Assembly (NCBI GenBank): GCA_947095535.1
Contig: OX352774.1
Coordinates: forward strand, 4,030,001-4,094,000
Source of the DNA: Poecilobothrus nobilitatus
Taxonomy: Eukaryota > Arthropoda > Insecta > Diptera > Dolichopodidae
Direction: 5' to 3'
Length of the DNA: 64,000 bases
Made by a program: the position numbers and the translations under genes
Shown here: positions 39,692-52,503 of the stretch, in pieces
Numbering within the stretch: position 1 is the first letter of the stretch
How the letters are laid out: every line of letters starts with the position of its first letter
Notes under the pieces: generated by a model
The model's database searches: none
What the model was told of the DNA's origin: nothing
Seen by the model: the letters and a program-made list of their open reading frames with translations, nothing else

Positions 39692-41820
39692 CATTTGTTT
39701 AAAAGTAATTATTTTGTATTAAAAAATAAAAATTTTTTGTATAATTTAACAACAAATTATCATCATTACAATAGACATGTAAAAAAAAAAAAAAAAAATG
39801 TAAAATTTATGAAAATTTTTTGTATAATTAAGCAACAAATCATTACAGTATACATGTAAAAAAAACAAAAAGAAAAAAAAAAAAAATTGAAAATAAATTT
39901 AAAATAAATTTAAAAAAAAAAAAAAATGTTTTTAAAATAATGGCCTTAAAATTTTTTTTTAAAAAAATTATCCTTTCATTTTTTTTGTTTTAATGTATTT
40001 GTATATAATATATATTTAAGAATAATATTTAAAATAGAAAGAGACAAAAAAAAGAAACTTAATCAAAATTTTAAAGGAAAATTTTTACTATTGAAATTAT
40101 TAAATTTAAAACTTTACAAATAAAAATTTTTAAAATATTAAAATTAAAAAAAAAAAAAAGAAAAAAAGTTTTAAGGGCTTTGAAAAAATATTCGAATACA
40201 ATAATGAAAAATTATCTCAAAATTAGCTTTTTTTTTTTATCCATAAGTTTAAAAAATACTTTTATTTTTATTTTTTGTTAATTCCATCGTTTTTAAAATA
40301 AATTTTGTTGTAGATTTTCCATTAGATGGATAGAAATTTTTTGTAAATGGCATAAAAAATTTTTTATTAAAGAAATAAGAGAAATTTCAAAAGAGAAGTT
40401 TTTTTTTTTTTCTTTGTTAAGATTTGCAAATTTTTATAATTATTGCAATTTAATTGCACCCAATTAATTGTTCAAACATAAAAATGAAATATGTTCAGGG
40501 ATCATATAAAAAAGTTTTAAAACAAATATTTTAAGGCTGAAAACGATACATGAATTTTGTTTTTTTATTTTTTTTTTTTTTTTATCATATTTGTTTGGTT
40601 TGAAATGTTTTGTTAATATTTTAGATATTTGTTGTTTATAAACAAACAAAAAAGGACTTTTTTCGAATGTTAATTAACAAAAAAGAAAAAAAAAAAAAAA
40701 AAATGGAAGTCCTTGTGCATGCAATGAAAGTGTTAAATATTAATAAATTATATTTAAATATTTTTAAACTTAACAATAGATGATATGTTAAGAATTCTGT
40801 AATAAAATAAAATATATATGTACATGTATATTTAAAAAAAAAAAAAAAAAAAAAAAAATTTATTTAGTAGATATAAAAAAAAACAACAAAAACATATTTT
40901 TTTATTAAATTATTTTATTTTTTAAATGTTATTTATAAATGAGAATGTAAAACAATGAAAAAGCATGAAGAAAATTGTGTAATTTTTTTTTTTTTTATAC
41001 TAAAACTATTTTACTACTAATTTAAATTCTTTTTTTTATTTTTTCATTAGTAATTGTTTAACACAAATTCTATTTATACAATTTATTAATAAATTTAATA
41101 TTAACTATACGAATAAAAAAAAAAAAATTAATGATAATAATAAAAATGTCCTGTTAAATAATTAAATAGGTATTTTTTTTTTTTTTTTTTTTTTTTGTAA
41201 TTATATACCATATTATTATTATTAATAATTATTAATATTTTTTATTAAAATTATTATTGGCCGTTATAATATATACAAAAAGAAAAAAAAAAAAATTTAA
41301 TTTCGTTTAATAGTTTTTAGATAATTAATTTAAATAAATAAACAAACAAACAAACAAACAAAAAAAAAATAATTAATTTTAGAATTAATACAATTAAAAT
41401 AAAAAATAATAGAAAATTAATAATATATGTAAATTAATTACGCATATATATATATATATATATATATAGATTAAATATTGTTCATTTGCCTTATTTTTAT
41501 TTTGTACAGATTTTGTACTAAAATAAATAATTTCTTATGCAATAAAAGAATATAAAAAATATAAAAAATAAAATTTAATAAAAACAAATAAAAAAAAAAA
41601 AATTGAAAAAAAAAAAAAATGATTTTTATTATAAAAAAAATTTTTTGTTTTTTGATACTTTATTAGATATAAATTTGTAATTCAACAATTAAAATTATTT
41701 TTAACTTTTTAACAATTTGTAATAAATGGTTTTTAGCATAACGTCTTAACTAAGTTTTGCATAGTTGTTATATAGTTAAATTACATGGGATAAAATAAAT
41801 CACAGATCTCTCAAATAAAT
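39427..41820 (+). other. nuf 3' UTR/downstream, low complexity
   Basis: Directly after the nuf stop lies about 2.4 kb of exceptionally A/T-homopolymeric sequence without genes, including an (AAAC)n tract (41338-41362) and a (TA)n tract (about 41443-41468). It probably contains the 3' UTR. AATAAA occurs repeatedly (for example 41541-41546), so the cleavage site cannot be fixed from sequence. The 40464-40649 minus frame is low complexity. Confidence 0.5.
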
Positions 41821-41885
41821 TTAATATGTTTGATTGTCAAGCCTTTTACAATTTCGACTAGTAATCAGATACATTTTTATTTCAT

Positions 41886-43018
41886 AATAGAACGTTCACA
41901 ATCTCTTGATTTCAAGTTGATTTCGAAAATTATGTTGATTTTGTTCTTAAAAATATATCTGTCAAACAAAATCACCAAGGTACTTGATTTTCTGAAAATC
42001 GATCTCGTAATTAAATAGGTCCATAATATTTCGATTTTTGTATTGATTATTTAAAATTTTTTTTCATTTTACCCGTGATTTGTTTTTATTTGTCAAAATA
42101 AATATACAAAATCATAACAATAAAAATCCAAAATAATTTTTATTGAATTAAATTACCCCGTCATCGGAAATGCATTTGCGATGTGTTCGATACATCGTCT
42201 CATGATCTGAAATAAAAAAAAAAAATTAACGATGTGTCATTATCGAAAATCATTTGACGATGTTTTTGCGACGTTGTAAATACTGAAATATCTGTCAAAT
42301 TAAGCATTCAAAATTTTCTTTTTCTATTTATTGTTCTTAAATTGAGTTTTTTTTTTTTTGTTGAAAAATGGACCTAGGTACAATAACAAATAAAATTTTT
42401 AAGTGGGGTAAAAAAATTTATGTATACGCTGAATTAGTAAGATTAATATTAGTTTGTAGATTAAATTATTTAATATCGAAAATAAAAAATTAAACGTTGT
42501 GTTTGATGCATTGTATCGACAATTTAAGTTGACAATTCAAATTGACAATTTTGACGAAATCAAATTTTTTTTTTTGACGTTTCCGATGTTTCCCCGTTTC
42601 CCTCTAATTATAATACATTCATAATAATATACGAACACATTAACATTACTAGTATTAGTAGTAAGTATTTAGTGAGTTTTTAAAAATACATAATAATTGT
42701 TAAGTTGATGAAAATTCAAATCTTTTCAGTAAATCTTTTCTTTTTATTTTTTTTTTTACCATAATTCTAAGAAGCTAACAGTACGCAATTGTCATTCTGT
42801 TATTTGTGTGATCTATATATTGTTTTGAAGATGCTCTGTTTTTAGTTTTTTTTATTTAAAACTTTAGAACTTTATAAACTGTATCAAAACAATAACATAT
42901 GTACATATTATGTCAAAAATTACATTCTTAATTTTAAAAAATCATTGTGAACACTTATTTTACTTGATTTTGTACATGATAATCAACTCGATTTCGGAGA
43001 TTGTGAACGTATTATTAA
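41886..43018. repeat. Inverted-repeat pair enclosing ~1 kb
   Basis: The left arm (41886-41942) and the reverse complement of the right arm (42964-43018) share ACGTTCACAATCTC, then AGTTGATT and a TGTT/TGTA-AAAAT stretch at similar spacing. This suggests the ends of a degenerate DNA element of about 1.1 kb. The interior has no protein motif. The frame at 41830-42018 overlaps the left arm and is not considered a gene. Confidence 0.4.
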
Positions 43019-43540
43019 AGGCGTTAAAGCACAGATAAAAATATACTGTAGTATTTACTATTTGACTGACGTTGACAGTGACAATTACATGTATTTTTTA
43101 ATGGTGTCATTCTCAAAAGAGTAAAACTAGTAAAACTAATTTTATGGTCCCGTCAATATATTTAGGTCAAGATTTTGAAAAAAGTCGTGAGTCAGTTTGG
43201 TCCTAAAAATTTTTAGTGTTACATTTTTTTTTCAGAATAGAACGGAAAAAGTGCAACCCCAGAGTAAATTGTTTTTTAGAAAAGAAAAAAATGTTTATTT
43301 ATTAACACTTCAATTATAGGAATTTACTGGGTGTAGAATTTTTTCTCTTTAAAAGAAATTCTTATTTTGAACTTTAGTAGTCAAACGTATTTTGGACGTT
43401 AACTTGTTGTGAGCAAATTAAAATTGAAAATCAAGGAAAGAAAGTAAATTTTTTATTTTAAATTTATTTATTTTACGTAATACAAAAAAAATAAAAAGTA
43501 TTTCAGTAATAAAATTGAGAAAAAAATGTTTACCTAATGC

Positions 43541-43700
43541 AGGAGAATAAAGCAGACGGAAAGGGAATTACAAACGGAAAAGGAATTAAAGATTGCAAAC
43601 TTTTGGAAAAAAGTTTGTCGCATTTTAAATGATTTAAGAAGATCTCCATAAAAAAATGTTGAAAAGTGGGCAAGAGTATCCATCCTATCTGACGTACTAT
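43541..43700 (+). pseudogene. Myb/SANT-like (Harbinger-associated type) protein relic
   Basis: A frame reads RRIKQTERELQTEKELKIAN, FWKKVCRILNDLRRSP, stop, then KNVEKWARVSILSDVL. The pattern W...LN.L...P(K)..EKW..V...D resembles the Myb/SANT-like or MADF-like DNA-binding domains of arthropod Harbinger transposons and their domesticated relatives (W-x-x-I-x-x-x-L-N...K-x-x-x-x-W-x-x-x-x-D-x-K). In-frame stops (43649-43651 and about 43697) make it non-functional. The match is short and degenerate. Confidence 0.35.
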
Positions 43701-44506
43701 AAAAATTTCATACGGCGGCCAATTCTATTATATTTTGTAGACTGTCATGAATTATATGACGTTTATCTTACAATTCTGAAAGTAAAAATAAGTGTAAACG
43801 CTGTAGACTCCCATAATCTAAGTTATTCTGCACTATAATTTTCATTCTTTTGTTTTTTTTATCTATAAAGATGAATTTAATATAATATGCATACATAAAT
43901 ATAAGTACATATATAGAGAAAATAATTTTATATACATAATTGTGTACACACTTCAACACACTTTTTAAAAAATGTACATATGTATGTATTTAAATAGCAT
44001 TATCCATTTTTAATAAGTTTTTTGACTTACCGTAAAAAAGATAAAAATAATGAATTTATTATTAGGAGAGTCAGTCAGTTTTTTCAGTCATTCATATAAA
44101 ATTTATTTTGGTATTTTGAGTCTGTATCGACAGACAGAAAAGTGACTCAACAGAATTGTCTCATTTAAAAGACTTTTTAATTTTTATGTTTGTCGTTTAC
44201 TAATCTCAATATGAATATTTTCGTTCGGGTTTAAAAAATAAAAATTAAAAAATATTCGGTTAAAAAACGAATAAAAATAATGTTTATGACAGCATTGAAT
44301 AATATTTTAGGACAATTTTCTGAATTAAAAAGAAAATATTTCAGAAATAATTATAATCTGTTGGAGATAAAAAAAAAAAGGAATGTAAAAATAAAAAAAT
44401 TATTTTAATGATTGAATATATCTACTTAATTCGTATTTTGTAATTTAAGACTTTATTTATTTATTGGAAAAGTTAAAATATAAATTTATTAATACATGCA
44501 TTTTTA

Positions 44507-45270
44507 TACCCTACACATTAAGTATAGGGTATATTAACTTAGGTATGGTGTTTGTAACCACTAAAAGGAAGCGAGTTAGGTATAGACATGTATATATATT
44601 CTGAATCAGGATCACCGCCTGAGTCGATTTAGCGATGTCTCTCCGTCCGTACGCACGATAACTCAAAAAATAATGATGCTATCTTGATGAAATTTATACT
44701 GTAGGTTAATAATGACTAAGGTAAGGCGGGGATTGTAAATGGGCGAAATCGGACCATGCGTTCGAGTACCTCCCATACAACTCCCAAAATCGAACAAGCA
44801 TATCTTCGAAATTAATAGAGATAGAAACTTCAAACTTGGTACAAGGGTCTTGTTTCCTGAATCCCTGATTTGTCCAAAATTTAAGATGAATTAGAATGGT
44901 TGTTCGGGTATCTGCCACACAACTCCCAAGACCAAACAAGCATATCTTCGATATTAATAAATATATAAACTTGAAATTTGATATAAGAATGTTCTACCCT
45001 GTTGATGTCTCTAAAATTTGAGATTAATTGGGGTTGTGGTCCGCGTGCCTTCACACACTTTCCAAGACCTAACAAGCACATTTTTTTGAATTTAATAAAG
45101 ATAGAAATCTGAAATTTTGTACAAAGGTTGTAAAAGCATTTATTTTTTTAGCTTAATTATATTAAATACCTAACTAAAATAACTTATGGATTTTTAATTT
45201 AATTTGAATTTTTTAGGTGTAGGGTATAAATAAGTCGGTTACATCGACTTACTGTTACTTTTGCTTGTTT
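44507..45270 (+). mobile_element. Dispersed element, second member of the 2.2 kb family
   Basis: Starts with the palindrome TATACCCTACACATTAAGTA...AGGGTATA (44505-44533). It continues with a segment containing GAGTCGATTTAGC, then CCGTCCG, then GCACGATAACTCAAAAAATA (44653-44672). Three ~139 bp units follow, each with TCCCATACAACTCCC-like and CAAGCATATCTTCGA-like motifs near 44763, 44902 and 45040. It ends near AGGGTATAAATAAGTCGGTT (45221-45240) and a small palindrome, AAGTCGGTTACATCGACTTA. The order is the same as in the minus-strand element at 20385-22604, but the array is shorter. The minus frames at 44706-44939 and 44881-45081 are repeat translations. Confidence 0.7.
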
Positions 45271-45278
45271 AAATATAG

Positions 45279-45430
45279 CCTGTCACAAAAAAATTTATGA
45301 GACTGTTTTGTCATGTTATGAATGTTGTAAATGTAATACCAATTTGTGCAGTCCCCTTTATTCAGTCGAATGTGACACAAAAAGTGAAACTTGTAAGAAG
45401 CACATTAATTCTATCAATACATTTAAATAA
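45279..45430 (+). CDS. Cysteine-rich open frame, candidate terminal exon (unverified)
   Basis: After an acceptor-like TTTAAATATAG (ending 45278), an open frame runs 49 codons from TGT 45281 to TAA 45428-45430. It contains eight cysteines in the pattern C-x10-C-x2-CC-x-C-x4-C-x7-C-x6-C, with the segment SCYECCKCNTNLC. So many Cys codons in a frame are unexpected in this AT-rich background and resemble a small secreted disulfide-rich domain. Against it: no signal-peptide exon was found upstream, there is no ATG in the frame, and it directly abuts a repeat element, so it may be repeat-derived or chance. The family is not recognised. Confidence 0.22.
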
Positions 45431-47943
45431 TTCTTATATAATATAAGGCCATAATACATATGTACTTTTTCGTTTAAATATTGCATATACTATTTTCTTT
45501 TAAAAAAGGAAATTTACAAAGTTCCATTGCAAAATCTGAAAAGAATTGATAGAAATTAGGTAATTAAAAAAAAAAAATTATTGTTGCAAACATTTCCAAT
45601 TATTTGTCTCCCAACTTATAAACAGAAATGTTTTCAATACCTTTATAGTATCGTCTAGCATAAAAATTTCGATTAAAATAAGGAAAGGAAAATTTAATAA
45701 TTTTGTTAATAGGATATGACATTTTTAAAAGAAAATCCATTATTTTAAAAAATATAAAATGTTCGCATGTTTAAAGATCTAATTTATAAAGTAATTATAT
45801 TCAGGAGAACAAATCATTCATCATTTCATCATATTGAACTTTCTAGACTAATAAGTTTGAATCAAGACAAAGATTAAGTTAGTTTCTGTAGAGTATATGT
45901 TAAGATTTAAAAGTTATGCGTCAAGTCAATTAAGAATGTAAAAAACAAAAAAACAGCTAAATACCTATATTTTCGAAAACGACTGAGAATAGAAGCGGAA
46001 GAATCACCTCCAAAAATATTTGCACTATGCGAGACATTCTGTATATTTAAAATTTTCAATGCCATTTGCAAATTATTTTAGAGGTAAAACATTTTGCTTT
46101 GAGCAAATGTTGTTGTCCAGCTTTAAATCTGAATTTTCCATTAGAAATTATATCTTATATCTCTGATAATTACATCAGAGAAGTAATTAAGAAGTCCAAT
46201 ATAGTGGGATTTATAAGTCTAATGTAGTGATAATTGAAAAGAAAATTGTTAAAGAAAACAAATTTACAAATTACCAATTATTATTTGGGTTAAATATCGT
46301 CTGTTTTTGGGAAATTAAAAATTATTGTAAGAGTAAAAGCTAAAAAAATTATCATGTAAAGCCACAATTATTTCCAATAACTTCTAAAATAAAACTAATA
46401 ACATACCACTTCGCATAGATATGCATTAAAAAAAAAAAAAGGAAAACACCTTTGTACACCTTTAATAATTTATAACTAAAATACATTCATTTATAAATTC
46501 CACAACATATAATAAATATAATATTATGGTAGAAATTATCTTTTTTATCACCTTCTAATTACTTAAGTTTTAGAATTTTTTTCAAGGTTAATTTAATTGC
46601 AAAAATTTCCTAAAATAATGCAACAGATTTTTTATACAAACATCTGAACACATTAAACAATTATTATTTTAATCATTACAGAGGAAAAATGACCAACCAA
46701 CCAATCAAATATTTATTTGAAAGAATTTTTTTTATATTTTCTTCATATACAACAATACAAATAAAGAAAATATAACAGTTTAAAAATATTGTATAACAAT
46801 TATAATATTGTTTTGAAATTATGCGTTAAAAATTATCCTTTTTAATAACGGTAGCAAGAATTTATATCGCAGTTTGTGATCATTTTTCTAACGGTAACAA
46901 TGTAACAAAAATTAATTAAATAAATACCGGTGAAAAAAAAAAAAAACTATTTTCAAAATTTAAAATTCATTTATTTAAAAATTTTATCCGTTTAATAAAG
47001 AAGTGAAATTATTTAATTATGTGAAAAAAAAATTTATTTAAATATTTTTTAGTAAAAAAAAAACGAAAAATAATAAATTTAATTATGAGCACCTTATAAA
47101 AGAATGTAAATGTAAATAAATTGTTATTAAGTAATTAAATTCCTATTTGAGTAAAAGGAAAATGAAAAGTGCTATAAAAATGGCAAAAAATAAACATACC
47201 TATATATATATTCGAATTAATTAAAAAGATTTTGTCCTTGAATTGAATGATATTTAACATGACAGTAAAATAAATTTAATTAGAAAAATTAACGTGAAAT
47301 TACAAAAAAAAAAAACAATTAAAATACTGTAAAAAAAACAAAAAAAAATCCTAAAAAAACCTATAAAAAAAAAAAATGTTCTAAGGTTAAAGCTATAAAA
47401 TAAAATTCTGTCATACTTTTTAATATAAAGACACTTTAATACATTGTGGAATTTTTGAGATAATGATGTAAGGATTGAATTTTTAAATATTATTAACTTA
47501 AACTAAAGGGTATGTATTTGTTTTTTTTTTTTTTTTTTTAAGAATTTAATGAAATAAATAAAGAAAAAATTTATAAAAAAAAAATTAAAGAACTTCATTG
47601 CCATTGGGAAATTTAAATGACCTGTAAAATTCTTTACCCTCCCTCCCTATATATAATTTATGAATGTTACTTGTTATTTTACTTTTTCTGTTCTATTTTT
47701 GGCAATTCTAAAAAAAAATAAAAATAAAAAAGGTTTATAAATATAAATAGAAATTTATGTTTAAGGGAAATTTTCGAAGAATGTGAAAATTTTCTTTGAA
47801 TATTGCATAAAATATGGCGCGCTCATTTTATCTAAAAATAGTTCAATATTAAAATTAACAACGAATGTTTGTTTTGTTTTCATTATTTTTACTTTTTGGT
47901 TTTGGGTTATGGCTTCGAAAGGATATTATTAATATCATATGAA

Positions 47944-47948
<5 letters not shown>

Positions 47949-47986
<38 letters not shown>
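47949..47986. repeat. (TA)n microsatellite
   Basis: About 19 uninterrupted TA units. Confidence 0.9.
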
Positions 47987-47989
<3 letters not shown>

Positions 47990-48278
47990 GTATATAAATG
48001 AATACAAAACTATTTTATTCTAGGAAACTAGGATAACTTTAAAGATAATCAACTCAAATAAATACACACACCTTAAAATCGCATGTCCTGTTTACTCTTC
48101 TTTTGTTCCTCTTTTTTTTTCAGTTTTTATGTTTAGCTTTTAATTTTATTTAAGTTTTTTTTTTTTGCAAAGGAATAAAATAATATCTACATTGTTATTT
48201 AAATATATTATACAGGTGAAAAATAGTAAAAAGAATATTTTTTTTTTTTTGTAGTTTCTTTTGTGTTCAATGACTCAA

Positions 48279-48352
48279 AATGTATAAAATATATATATGT
48301 ACGATATATATATATACATATGCATATATATATATACATATATGTATATATA
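48279..48352. repeat. Palindromic TATA/CATA tract
   Basis: Alternating TA interrupted by GTAC, CATATG and GCATAT steps. It can form a long hairpin and is probably a degenerated dinucleotide repeat. Confidence 0.6.
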
Positions 48353-49075
48353 GGAAGATATGTATATTGAGAATATCTTGGAATAAAAAATTAGGAAATA
48401 TCATAAGATATTAAAAGGTGTGGAAAGTAAATTTAACAAGTCTGGCAAGGAATTTAAATAAAAATAATTTTTTTTTTTTTTATATATTTGTCATTATTAT
48501 TATTTTATAATCAGAAATCTTGAAAATAGATTATAAATATTATAATTATGAAAATAAAAATATAGGACACAGTTTTGTTTTTTTAATTTTATAAAATTCC
48601 AATTTATTCAAATAATATAAAATCAAAACAGAACAGAACCAAAAATAAACACGTAAATATTAAAACGTAGTTTGAAAAATTTTTCGCAAAAAAAAAAAGA
48701 TAAATAAATAAATAAATAAACAGACGAAAATTATAATAAGAGATAAAGTGATAATATTAATGTTGTGTTAACTGAATTTATTAATTTTAAATAAACTGAT
48801 TAATAAAATTTGTTAATTTAAAAGGTAAGTAAAAATTGAAAAATATATTTTAATATGTGCGCGTTTATTTGCGTATGTGCGGTATTTCATTTTGTATTAT
48901 ATCTTTAGTTCGTTTTAATTACAGAAAATATTTAAACAATTATATATTTTAATTATTTTAAGCATTTTTTAACATATTAAAGTGAAAACTGAACATATTT
49001 ACGAAATTTAAATAAAAAAAAAATGTTAAAAATAAAAACGGTACGCAGAAATAAAACCAAGAAATAAGGTTGAAA

Positions 49076-49191
49076 GACTTTATTTCGTTTTCGACATGAA
49101 AATAAGCAAAAATAAGGTTTTTATTTTGACCTTGGTTTTTGTTTTAATATTCGGCCTTATTACCAATTTGAATCGAAGAGGAAATAAAGTC
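49076..49191. repeat. 116 bp inverted repeat (possible MITE)
   Basis: GACTTTATTTCGTTTTCGA at 49076-49094 pairs with TCGAAGAGGAAATAAAGTC at 49173-49191, 17 of 19 positions matching. The interior is enriched in AATAAGG and its complement. No target-site duplication was resolved. Confidence 0.45.
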
Positions 49192-52100
49192 GTATTATAA
49201 AAAAAAAAAATTGGTTGTTATTCAACATACTGTATAATCACCATTTTAATACTCTTCATCAAAACTGAACAATTTTTATTATTATTGTACCTATTGGTTG
49301 TTTCAATAAGAATATATTATGGAAGCTACCGTCTTCAAACCCCTGCTACATAAATTATTAAAACACTGATTTTGTAACCAATCGTTAGATCTCTTCTCAT
49401 TTATATATTTCTTACATATATTTTTTAATAACTATAAGTATTTATAATACCTACATTCTTTTTTATTAATAACAAGGTATTAATTATTTTATGACTTTTT
49501 GGAAGAGGAGATTATACATATTTCTTTATTCAGAAAATTTACCACAAAATGAATTGTTTTACTTGAACAGAAAAAGGGACTATATATTCCTATATAAATA
49601 TTCATAACCAACCGGAAACCGGATATGTATTTTTTAACAACTTCCAAAAAACGATAAAAGTAATTTTTTGGAATAAGTGGAACAAACAATAAACTGATCG
49701 CAAGACAAAACGAAAAAAAGATAAAAAACATATATTAATTATTTACATATGTATTTCGAAAAGCGGAAATAACAAAGAGTTTTAAAAATCACGATATTGC
49801 CTTTATTATCGTTTCAAAAAATAATTACACATTTCAGAGCATAATTTAAACTATTTTTGTTGTTAAAGTATCTAATAGTGTATTCTTGGATCTTTATATT
49901 TAAAATGGATATATAACTTACATATATGTATAAGATTTTCTAAACTAAAGTAAGAAACCTGTGATCGAATGTGCCTCTTTTATCGAATGAGTATTTTCTC
50001 ACTACAAGTAAAAAATTCAAAACGACTATATTCTAAAAATTTAGGTTGTTATAATTTTTAAATAAATTTAAGATTTGGTGCGAATACCGTAAATGTACAA
50101 TGGATTTTCTTTGATAATATCTCAAATACTGGTATTGATATTTAATAAAAACATTGCATTGAATAAAAAACAGTAGCAATAAAAACAAAATAAATATTCT
50201 TCCATATACATATGTAAGTATCTGTAGTAAAATGATTTAAAAATGGATTTTATTTTCAAACATAGAAAATAAAACTTTAAAATCTATTATTTTCGAAAAA
50301 CTTTTATTATTAGGTATTATTATCAGCTATGTAATAAGTTTTTACTAATTAGAATTAACAAAAAAAAAAAAAATTAGCAGTTAGAAAAATAGATAAATAT
50401 ACATATGTACATATGTATGTATATTATATATAATACATATATGTATGTACATTTATTTATTATAACATTTTTATTAAATAAACTTGAAAAACAAAACAAG
50501 TGTAAACATTTGAATATCTGCCCAAAATGTTCCATTGATTATTTTTTTTTTTTAATATTTAATACTAATAAAACACGCAGTTCTAACCTTACGTTGTTAG
50601 GGCTTCAACTTTGTCCTCACGAAATTTGAAAACGCCTTAACGTTTTTTTCTACTTTTTATTATTATTGGAAACTAAAAATTTTTATATGGATATATGTAA
50701 GTACTTAGTACTTACATACAATAAATACATAATATATACAAAGTATTAACATAATATAAAATATCGACCCAAATCTATTTTAGAAGCCAATAACTTTTTT
50801 TTTCCTTAAGGATAACGTTTTTCATTCTCCCGGAAGCTGAGTTTTAACATTTTCTGAAACAAATTGTCATTTTCTTGTTGATTTTTTGAAAACTTTATTC
50901 ATATTTGCACTTAATTTTCAATTTAAAATAAAATAAAATAAAATCTTTTATCTTGTTTTTATCTTGAAATGTTTTGTTCTAAACACTATTAAAATTTGCA
51001 TTGAAGAAATGTTTATTAATCAATTTTTACATAAGACTGTAAATTTTCATGAATTGTGGTGGACCGTAGCTGCAACAAAAAGTGTTAAAAATACAAAATA
51101 AACATACATACATATGTACATACATAAAGTACAAAATATTTTGTTTGTTTTTAATACTATATTACATATTACGAATTTACTATCTATGTATGTATGATAA
51201 AATAAATTCTAATTTGCAATCCCTACTATAATAATATATCTCTTCCGATATTATACTTTTGCCCCTTGTACTTTAATCTTTAAACCATTTAAACACCTTG
51301 TATTATAATTTATAAAAAAAATAAAAGATGCAAATTCATTTTTTAAAATTATTTTTACCGAATTCAGCGAAACATAGTGGAGGTTTTTAAAAGCTTCCAT
51401 TTAATAATTCGATTAGCTGAATACAATGACATTTTAATTGTCAAAAATCATTTTATAAAATTAAGTACCAAAACTACGATTTTTTAATAAAAAATTTTGT
51501 TTTATATTTTTTTTTTTATACGGATAATAAGATTTACTTTTTTTTTTTTTTTAAATTGTTATTAAAGATTTTTCTATTATTAACATTAAATATTAAATGC
51601 ACATTATAATATAAGAAACTGGCGTTAATTAAAATGTGTTAATTTGAGAAAAAGGTGAAGAAGAGTAAGTAAATTTGTTAGAAATTTAAAAAAAACTACA
51701 ATTAATAATAAATTGTTATGGATATAAAGTGACGTCATAAACAAATAAATTCCAATCATAATAATTTATTATGTTATTTTCATAATAGTTTTTTTGTTCT
51801 TATTTTCATTAAGAAATTAGTCAGTTTGTGTGAATCTTCATTTTTAAGTTCTTGACTTCCTAAAAGACAAAGATTTTTTGCTTTTTGGATTAAAACCTTA
51901 TAGTTTCAAAATTGGAAAATTAAATACATACTAAAGAAACTTTGATCGGAACAAATAAATATACAAAAAAAAAAAAAGTGAAACTTGTTTATTCAATATT
52001 AATTCAATGTATTTAATTTTATATAATTTATAGATATAAATTTAACCAATACTTTAATTATAGACGATAACAATTTTCAAGACAAATGAGTCATTCATTA

Positions 52101-52503
52101 TTAAGCAAGTTTGTGTAGTAAATAAAATAGAGAACTTAATATATTTGTTCTCATTTTTTTTATTTCCCAAATCAACAGCAATATTTATTTTGTTAAATAA
52201 ACACACAAATTTTTACTTTATAAAAATCGGTTGTTGAAATCTGAATTTTTGGTGTGATAATAAAATTTTTCTATTTGTGATAATCGTATCAATTTTTCGT
52301 TTTGATAAACCTTTTTATTTTTAAATAAAATATTGCGGATGTATCAACACTATCAGTGTAATGAATAACAATTAAAATAATTATATAAATTTTTTCAGCA
52401 ACATTGAACATCTGTGAATATTGATTAAATCAAGTAAAATTTAATATTTATCATTGTTATCAAGTTTCGACTTTTACAATACAAGAAATTAAAGAATTAA
52501 ACA

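Larger units (their letters stand above)
45431..52398. other. Gene-free intergenic DNA
   Basis: No exon or RNA gene was recognised. Structured items are a small inverted repeat (49076-49191) and TA-type microsatellites. The frames at 49489-49731 and 50405-50629 lack motifs. Promoter elements of SH3PX1 probably lie at the right end, but no motif is convincing. A pyrimidine-rich TTTTTTCAG at 52390-52398 could be the acceptor of a 5' UTR intron. Confidence 0.5.

Noticed and set aside
42155..42600. A DNA element bounded by CCCCGTCATCGGAAATG and ATCGGAAACG
   Set aside because: Only about 10 bases match between the ends and the order of flanking bases differs. Too weak to call.
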